Below are positions 58,145 to 64,000 of a stretch of 64,000 nt of DNA, piece by piece; the first letter of the stretch is position 1, and every line of letters begins with the position of its first letter. A program made the translations under genes and the position numbers. The notes beneath the pieces are model-generated. The model was not told where the DNA came from, searched no databases, and saw only the letters and a list, made by a program, of their open reading frames with translations. Origin of the DNA: Pantoea sp. Aalb (lineage in GTDB: Bacteria > Pseudomonadota > Gammaproteobacteria > Enterobacterales > Enterobacteriaceae); the NCBI RefSeq assembly GCF_009829985.1, contig NZ_SZZU01000001.1, forward strand, positions 434,001 through 498,000, given 5' to 3'.

Positions 58145-58651
58145 ATGCTTATATACTACAAAACTTTAAAAAAAACCTATACACTTATTTATATAGTAAT
58201 AATATATCTAATCATAAAAAAAATACTATCAAAAAACTAAATTTTTTGTTAATTAAATTTATAGATTTATCTTTAATAATTAAGTAAGAAAGCATAATGG
58301 AATTATGCATGAAGTAAAATTTATCGGAATACATGAAATGTATAGATAAATTTTCGCTATATGATCAGTTGTAACTATCACTAATAAAGATACTATAGCT
58401 GATAAAATTATTCAACTAGGTTGTATAATTTTAGGTATAACTCAAATAATAAATGATAAAAGTTTTTTTACATCAATATTTATTGAATATTTATTCTGTA
58501 TAAGAACATCTACATATCTTAAACCGATATACTATTGTGTGTGATTAATAATATACGTATAGAAATAACTGATATAAATACAATAATTATATTAACTATT
58601 ACCTCACGAGATCTTGATCAATTTATGTGTTATATTGAATCTAATTATTAA
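58145..58651 (+). pseudogene. dps: dps pseudogene (starvation ferritin)
   Basis: Remnant of the DNA-binding ferritin-like protein Dps, readable over almost the full length in three frames. From 58177: LYT..NISNHKKNTIKKLNFLLIKFIDLSLIIK, matching E. coli IQFIDLSLITK; from about 58303 in another frame: FIGIHEM, then after two stops DTIADKIIQLGCIILGITQII, matching [20 protein letters not shown]; from about 58580 in a third: SRDLDQFMCYIESNY, matching ASRDLDKFLWFIESNIE. A probable start ATG at 58145 is out of frame by one base at an A8 run. Position between ompX and glnH on the glnH strand is that of E. coli dps. Confidence 0.88.
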
Positions 58652-58670
58652 ATAAAAAAAAGTAGAATAA

Positions 58671-58695
58671 GTGGGAGTTATCTCCCACCTTTTTT
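58671..58695 (+). terminator. Intact dps terminator
   Basis: GTGGGAG (58671-58677), loop TTAT, CTCCCAC (58682-58688), then C and six T. A G+C-rich stem in very A+T-rich DNA, 19 bases after the dead dps gene. It survives although the gene does not. Confidence 0.9.
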
Positions 58696-58857
58696 ATGAA
58701 AAGTTTAGTATTTATTTTAACTAAAAATATTTTTTCAATCAAATATTTTTAATTCTTCTTCAAAAGAAACATATTAATTTTATATTATGCACAAAATGTA
58801 TATACCATTTTTATTTTATTAAAAAAATAAATTTAATTTAATTACCATAATAAAATA

Positions 58858-58873
58858 GTGTTATTTATAACAC
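58858..58873. promoter_or_regulatory. Palindrome ahead of glnH
   Basis: GTGTTAT TT ATAACAC, a 7-bp dyad, 84 bases before the glnH ATG. It could be an operator or a leader hairpin. I looked for a sigma-54 (GG-N10-GC) promoter as in E. coli glnH and did not see a convincing one. The rest of the 58652-58956 spacer holds nothing else. Confidence 0.35.
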
Positions 58874-58956
58874 ACATGTATTAAATAATGCAGCATAAAA
58901 TGCATAATTTTTATACTATGAATAATGATATTAAATTCTTTAAAATAGGAAAAATA

Positions 58957-59706
58957 ATGATTAAACTATTGAGCAAAATACTTATAGCTATGTGCATGTT
59001 GGTTACCTTTTTATCCTACGCAGCAGAGAAAAAATTAATTATAGCTATAGATACATCATTTGTACCTTTTGAATTCAGACAAGGTCATAAATATGTTGGC
59101 TTTGATATAGAGCTTTGGAATGCAATTGCTAAAGAAATAAAACTTAAATATATATTAAAACCAATTGATTTTAATGGAATTATTCCCGCTTTACAAACCA
59201 AGAATGTTGATTTAGCACTAGCTGGTCTTACAATTACTCAAGAACGTAAAAAAGTAATTGATTTTTCAGATAGTTATTATACTAGTGGACTGTTAATAAT
59301 GGTTCGTAAAGACAATAATGACATAAAAAATATTAAAGATTTAAACGGAAAAATAGTTGCTGTCAAAAGCGGTACTAGTTCTGCTGATTATGTAAAACAA
59401 TATATTCATACAAAAAAATTACGTCAATTCCCAAACATTGATAATGCTTATATGGAATTAAGTACTAAACGTGCCGATGCAGTATTACATGATACACCAA
59501 ATATTTTATATTTCATTCGTACAATGGGTAAAAATAACTTTAAGACAGCGGGTTCTTCTATTGAAGCTCAAAAATATGGTATAGCTTTTCCTAAAGGAAG
59601 TGATAAATTACGTCGTAAAGTAAACCATGCATTAAAAATTCTTTATAAAAACGGCACTTATAAAACAATCTATAAAAAATGGTTTAATTCTGAACCAAAA
59701 TATTAA
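58957..59706 (+). CDS. glnH: Glutamine-binding periplasmic protein GlnH
   Basis: Captures glutamine in the periplasm for the GlnPQ transporter. 249 residues (E. coli 248). Start at 58957 (MIKLLSKILIAM), which leaves a regular signal peptide ending SYA-A and is preceded by TAGGAAAAATA; the frame is open 23 codons further up, without a signal peptide. Mature part: TSFVPFEFRQG, GFDIELW, LALAGLTIT, QFPNIDNAYMEL and DAVLHDTPNILYF. First of glnHPQ. Confidence 0.96.
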   Translation: MIKLLSKILIAMCMLVTFLSYAAEKKLIIAIDTSFVPFEFRQGHKYVGFDIELWNAIAKEIKLKYILKPIDFNGIIPALQTKNVDLALAGLTITQERKKVIDFSDSYYTSGLLIMVRKDNNDIKNIKDLNGKIVAVKSGTSSADYVKQYIHTKKLRQFPNIDNAYMELSTKRADAVLHDTPNILYFIRTMGKNNFKTAGSSIEAQKYGIAFPKGSDKLRRKVNHALKILYKNGTYKTIYKKWFNSEPKY

Positions 59707-59776
59707 AATTAAAAATAGACATATATGATCTTTAAAATTCTTATTTTTTTAACACAAGAAGCTCTGGAGCTATACA

Positions 59777-60436
59777 ATGGAATTTGATTGGAAAGTCATT
59801 TGGCCTGTACTCCCCATTTTAATAGACGGAGTTCATATGACTCTTCTTATCTCTGTTCTTGGTTTGATGGGTGGTTTAATTATAGGTTTATTTACTGGAT
59901 TATTGCGCATATATGGTGGATGTCTTGTTAAAAATATAGCGTTATTATTTATTGAATTAATCCGCGGTACGCCAATTGTTGTACAAGTTATGTTTATTTA
60001 TTTTGCTTTACCAATAGCATGTCCATATTTACGTATAGATTCTTTTACTGCTGCAGTAATTACTATTATGATTAATTCTGGAGCTTATATTGCTGAAATT
60101 ACACGCGGTGCAGTTTCATCTATTCATAAAGGTTTTCGTGAAGTAGGTTTAGCATTAGGATTATCACGTATCGAAACAATACGTTATGTTATAATGCCAT
60201 TAGCACTGCGCCGTATGCTTCCACCACTAGGTAATCAATGGATTGTAAGCATTAAAGATACTTCATTATTTATCGTAATTGGTGTAGCGGAATTAACCCG
60301 TCAAGGTCAAGAAATTATAGCTAGTAATTTTAGAGCTTTAGAAATATGGAGTACTGTCGCTATTATTTATTTATGTATTACCCTAATATTTAGCTTTGTG
60401 CTACGTTGTATTGAAAAAAAGGTAAAAATTTTGTGA
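59777..60436 (+). CDS. glnP: Glutamine ABC transporter permease GlnP
   Basis: Inner-membrane permease, homodimer. 219 residues, the E. coli length, about five membrane helices. The EAA loop for contact with GlnQ is present (FREVGLALGLSRIETIRYVIMP region). 70 bp after glnH; its stop overlaps the GTG of glnQ by four bases. Confidence 0.96.
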   Translation: MEFDWKVIWPVLPILIDGVHMTLLISVLGLMGGLIIGLFTGLLRIYGGCLVKNIALLFIELIRGTPIVVQVMFIYFALPIACPYLRIDSFTAAVITIMINSGAYIAEITRGAVSSIHKGFREVGLALGLSRIETIRYVIMPLALRRMLPPLGNQWIVSIKDTSLFIVIGVAELTRQGQEIIASNFRALEIWSTVAIIYLCITLIFSFVLRCIEKKVKIL

Positions 60437-61155
60437 TTGAATTTAAAAATGTTTCTAAAAATTTTGGTCCAATTAAAGTTTTATATAATATTTATTTAAA
60501 AATTGATCAAGGTGAAGTAGTTGTTATTATTGGACCATCAGGATCTGGTAAATCTACATTACTTCGCTGCATAAATAAATTAGATGAAATAAGTACAGGT
60601 GAATTAATTATTGATGATATGAAAGTTAATGATCCAAAGTTTAATCCATGTATCATCCGTCAAGAAGTTGGCATGGTATTTCAACAATTTTACTTATTTC
60701 CACAAATGACTGCGTTAGAGAATGTAGCATTTGGCCCTAGACGAGTTCGTGGTATGAATAAAGAAGACTCTAAGAATATAGCACATGATTTATTAAATAA
60801 AGTTGGTTTAGCTAAGCGAACTCATCATTTTCCATCTGAGCTTTCTGGTGGTCAACAACAACGTGTGGCAATAGCTCGTGCGCTAGCAGTTAAACCAAAA
60901 ATGATGTTATTTGATGAACCAACTTCTGCATTAGATCCTGAGCTACGTTATGAAGTATTCAAAGTAATACAGAACCTTGCTAAAGAAGGTATGACTATGA
61001 TTATAGTCACACACGAAATGGAATTTGTTAAAAAAATTGCTTCACGTTTAATTTTTATTGATGAAGGTAAAATTATTGATGATGGACATCCACACGATTT
61101 AATTAGTAAATCATCTAGTAAACGTCTACAAGAATTTTTACAGCACATTTCTTAA
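60433..61155 (+). CDS. glnQ: Glutamine ABC transporter ATPase GlnQ
   Basis: ATPase of the glutamine importer. 240 residues, the E. coli length. Walker A GPSGSGKSTLLR, signature LSGGQQQRVAIARALA, Walker B MMLFDEPTSALDPE, switch histidine VTHEMEF. GTG start overlapping glnP (GTGA), as in E. coli. All three subunits are intact, so the cell probably imports glutamine from its surroundings. Confidence 0.97.
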   Translation: MIEFKNVSKNFGPIKVLYNIYLKIDQGEVVVIIGPSGSGKSTLLRCINKLDEISTGELIIDDMKVNDPKFNPCIIRQEVGMVFQQFYLFPQMTALENVAFGPRRVRGMNKEDSKNIAHDLLNKVGLAKRTHHFPSELSGGQQQRVAIARALAVKPKMMLFDEPTSALDPELRYEVFKVIQNLAKEGMTMIIVTHEMEFVKKIASRLIFIDEGKIIDDGHPHDLISKSSSKRLQEFLQHIS

Positions 61156-61907
61156 TAATATTATTATTTTATAATAAAACAATGAGTATTAAGCTAAAAT
61201 GAATGTATTTATAAAAAATAAAAGTTTAATAATTTTAAACTTTAAATAAAATGAATATAGTTAATTATTCATTTATGAATTCATTAATAAATTAAAATAT
61301 AATGTTTTATATATAATTAATATATATAATGTAATATACAAAAATTAACTAAATAAGTTGTAGTTAAAAACTATTGACTTTTTTAAAAATAAGATTTATT
61401 ACTTAATAAATAAATTATTTTTATAAGTAAAATCAATATTAATTTAATATAATAATTATTATATTAAATTATATTTAATAAATTAAAGTAAAATAATTAA
61501 TTTATTAATACGAAAAGTTTTTCTTTACATTTTGTTTATTACATTATAAAAATAACTTTTATAGAATTATCATAATAAATCTATTATTTCTATTCATTTT
61601 ATAATGAATAGTATTAAGAAGATTACACTAAATTATTATTTATACTCATATATATTAAGAATTATGTTGAATTATTTTTATCTTTTGATTCTTAATATGA
61701 AAATAAATTCACAAAGTATATAATAATGGTAAATATCCTTCTTTACTTTAATTCTTTAATAAAATATTCATTTTTATTTTAAAACTGGTTTAAAAGATCA
61801 ATATACAAGAGACTTGTATTATTAATTTATTAAATAAAAATCATATAATTTAGCTTGTAATACTTTTTTTATACAATATTGTCCTTTTAGCAAAAAAGGA
61901 GCTCTTT
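61156..61907. other. glnQ-idi spacer
   Basis: 752 bp of A+T-rich DNA, no gene recognised; E. coli has ybiO, rlmF, mcbA, fiu and others towards ybiB. One border of the idi rearrangement lies here. Only the idi ribosome site AAAGGAG (61895-61901) is clear. Confidence 0.5.
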
Positions 61908-62447
61908 ATGTCTTCTGTTGTTGAAGTTATTTTAGTTGATTATCTTGATCGACCAACTGGTACAATGGAAAAAATTGAAGCACATACTAAAGGATTATTA
62001 CATCGTGCAGTAACAATCTATGTTTTTAATTCTCGATATGAATTATTACTTCAACGCCGTGCTAGTAAAAAATATCATTGTGCTGGATTGTGGAGTAACA
62101 CCTGTTGTAGTCATCCTTATCCACAAGAAGATACACATTATGCTGCTGAAAGACGACTTAGTGAAGAAATGGGTCTACAATTAATTTTAAGTCCAGTAAT
62201 GGAGTTAAATTATAATCTTATATTAAGTAACGGTTTAATTGAACACGAATATAGTCATGTCTTTTTTGTAATTAGTGATAAAAAACCTCAAATTAACTTT
62301 AATGAAGCTGATGCTTGGTGTTATCGTTCAATTCAACAGATTCAACAGGAAACAATAGCTAACTCATCACAGTTTACACCGTGGTTTTTACATACATTTC
62401 CTAGAATTCCCCATGTACTTAATAATTTTAGTTTAATAAATCGATAA
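61908..62447 (+). CDS. idi: Isopentenyl-diphosphate delta-isomerase, type I
   Basis: Nudix-fold enzyme interconverting isopentenyl and dimethylallyl diphosphate. 179 residues (E. coli 182). Catalytic cysteine in NTCCSHP, glutamate in EHEYSHVF, metal ligands in CSHPYPQE, Nudix-like helix ERRLSEEMG. Strong GGAG ribosome site. In E. coli idi lies near lysS, far from ybiB, so it has moved. The enzyme is dispensable when the DXP pathway makes both isomers; its retention suggests a real isoprenoid demand. Confidence 0.95.
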   Translation: MSSVVEVILVDYLDRPTGTMEKIEAHTKGLLHRAVTIYVFNSRYELLLQRRASKKYHCAGLWSNTCCSHPYPQEDTHYAAERRLSEEMGLQLILSPVMELNYNLILSNGLIEHEYSHVFFVISDKKPQINFNEADAWCYRSIQQIQQETIANSSQFTPWFLHTFPRIPHVLNNFSLINR

Positions 62448-62956
62448 CAATACTAATAAGTATGGCATAATCATTTATATTAACATTAAAATGTAAATAA
62501 TAAAATATTATGGATACTACACAAGATAGTTAATTAAAGCTAAATTTTGTTACTAACTTAATCGTCATACGATTCTATCATACCAATATCTAAAAAAACT
62601 TGTATTTATTATTGATTTTTAATCATTTTATTATTTAATTAAAAATTGAAAATCAATAAAAAGAATTTTTATCATTATCAAATACTATAAATTAATTAAT
62701 ACTTTTCATCATATTTTAAAATTTAAAATTATATATAAGTTAAGTATATTTCTTCTATCTTAATTAAGATTATTCATATAGGGTAATAACTACCTATAAT
62801 TAAAATGAATTAATTAAGGTATTTTATATTTTTTCTTAAATAAAAGAATATTTTATTTATTAATAATACTACAATTTTAATTAAAATTTATCTAAAACAA
62901 TAAAATATTTTTTTTAATGTTAAACTTTATTGAATCAATTAAATACTATAAAACAT
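62448..62956. other. idi-ybiB spacer
   Basis: 509 bp without a recognised gene. No terminator stands out after idi and no ribosome site is clear before ybiB. Confidence 0.45.
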
Positions 62957-63928
62957 ATGGAAATAAATAAAATAATAAAAAAGATAGGACAAAATAATAA
63001 TAGGAAAAATAATATTGATTACCATACTGCTATTACACTGTATAGTGCTATTTTGAATGGAAATATTTCAGATCTAGAGTTAGGAGCTATATTAATTGCA
63101 TTTCGCATTAAAGGAGAAAATGAAGAAGAAATTCAGGGCTTTTATGAAGCTATGCAACACAAAATAATACAATTATATCCACCACTTAATCGTCCTATGC
63201 CTATTATTATTCCTAGTTATAACGGCGCACGACGACAAGCTAATTTAACATTACTTTTAGCATTATTATTGATTAAACTTGATTTTCCAGTATTAGTTCA
63301 TGCTATTAATAATGATCCAACACGTATCACTACAAAAGAAATTTTGTTAGCTTTAGATATGAAGCCAGTTATGGAAAAACAAGAAATACAAGAATATTTA
63401 AATAAAGGAAAATTAGTCTTTATAACTATTGATAATCTTTGTGCACCAATTGCTAAACAATTATCATTACGTTGGCGTATGGGAGTACGTAATAGCGCAC
63501 ATATTTTAGCTAAATTAATAAATCCTTTTACTAATCACGCTGCACTTTGTATTACAAGTATTTCTCATCCTAAATATTTTACTAGAATAAGTAATTTTTT
63601 TTTCAAAATAAATTCACCTGCTATTCTACTCAATGGCACTGAAGGTGAAGTATATGCTGATCCATATAACTGTCCTGTTATTAATATTCTTCTTAGTAAG
63701 AATATTAAATTAGAATTTATGATCAAACATCATGAAGAAAAAAAGATAATAAATTTACCAAAAAGTAAGGGAGCCATAGATACAGCTAACTGGATTAATG
63801 AAGTTTTATATAATAAACATACAGTACCAGAGTCAATAAGGTTACAGTTAGCATGTTGTTTAATAGCTACTGGAAGATCACAGAATCTAGAGGAAGCTGA
63901 AATGATTTTACGAAAAGCTAAAATTTAG
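62957..63928 (+). CDS. ybiB: YbiB, TrpD2-family nucleic acid-binding protein
   Basis: Member of the anthranilate phosphoribosyltransferase-like (TrpD2) family; E. coli YbiB binds nucleic acid and lacks the transferase activity. 323 residues (E. coli 320). MEINKIIKKIG, YSAILNGNISDLELGAILIAFRIKG, IPSYNGARRQANL, RWRMGVRNSAHILAK and LNGTEGEVYADP. Start at ATG 62957, nine codons inside a TTG-opened frame, since it matches the family N-terminus; no good ribosome site. The 72 bases after it to the window end are non-coding as far as seen. Confidence 0.93.
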   Translation: MEINKIIKKIGQNNNRKNNIDYHTAITLYSAILNGNISDLELGAILIAFRIKGENEEEIQGFYEAMQHKIIQLYPPLNRPMPIIIPSYNGARRQANLTLLLALLLIKLDFPVLVHAINNDPTRITTKEILLALDMKPVMEKQEIQEYLNKGKLVFITIDNLCAPIAKQLSLRWRMGVRNSAHILAKLINPFTNHAALCITSISHPKYFTRISNFFFKINSPAILLNGTEGEVYADPYNCPVINILLSKNIKLEFMIKHHEEKKIINLPKSKGAIDTANWINEVLYNKHTVPESIRLQLACCLIATGRSQNLEEAEMILRKAKI

Positions 63929-64000
63929 ATTTTTTAAATTGAATAAAAATTCAGAATAATTTATTATTGATTTGTTTTGTAAAACATTATTTATTTATAA

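Overview
The window is about three-quarters A+T by eye, roughly two-thirds coding, and carries 46 recognisable protein genes, three tRNA genes, and clear gene remnants. Every gene I can name is an Enterobacterales gene with its closest recognisable counterpart in Escherichia coli. The combination of extreme AT bias, long non-coding stretches where E. coli has genes, dying pseudogenes, no mobile elements, and conserved essential genes points to a genome-reduced, host-associated enterobacterium, most likely an insect endosymbiont in an intermediate stage of erosion. I cannot fix the genus from this window.

Layout. 1-8468: rne, murJ, pyrC, bssS, trhO. 9272-12835: an imported block of tRNA-Leu, tRNA-Cys, pgsA, uvrC and yecF. 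13023-20789: tRNA-Ser, tusE, hspQ, ompA, lonH, fabA, pqiC. 20794-23739: a graveyard holding a 3' fragment of pqiB and a free-standing ferredoxin domain left from ycbX. 23933-38028: pyrD, asnS, ompF, aspC, gloC, kdsB, ycaR, lpxK, msbA, ihfB, rpsA, cmk. 38185-48883: aroA, serC, serS, lolA, ftsK, lrp, trxB, infA. 50042-63928: rimK, moeA, moeB, hns, mntR, ompX, a dps pseudogene, glnHPQ, idi, ybiB. Apart from the pgsA block, hns and idi, the order is the E. coli map read backwards from rne (b1084) to ybiB (b0800), so the region evolved mainly by deletion in place.

Function. The retained set covers RNA turnover and translation (rne, rpsA, infA, asnS, serS, tusE, trhO, rimK), the envelope (murJ, lpxK, msbA, kdsB, pgsA, lolA, fabA, ompA/F/X), amino acid and pyrimidine synthesis (aroA, serC, aspC, pyrC, pyrD), glutamine uptake, molybdenum cofactor steps, and an unusually rich set of DNA-binding regulators for so AT-rich a genome (H-NS, Lrp, IHF-beta, MntR). 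The terminus-organising and segregation functions that E. coli keeps in this segment (MatP, MukFEB, ZapC, the FtsK gamma domain) are missing.

Most notable: ftsK has a homopolymer (A9) frameshift just after a TTG start and needs slippage or editing to be read through; FtsK ends without its gamma domain; ycbX survives only as a 2Fe-2S ferredoxin domain; dps is a three-frame pseudogene with an intact terminator; pqiC outlived pqiB; OmpF lost several pore-eyelet charges and gained a Ser/Pro-rich loop; the ompA leader keeps the MicA pairing site; and two perfect 30-bp tandem duplications flank trxB.
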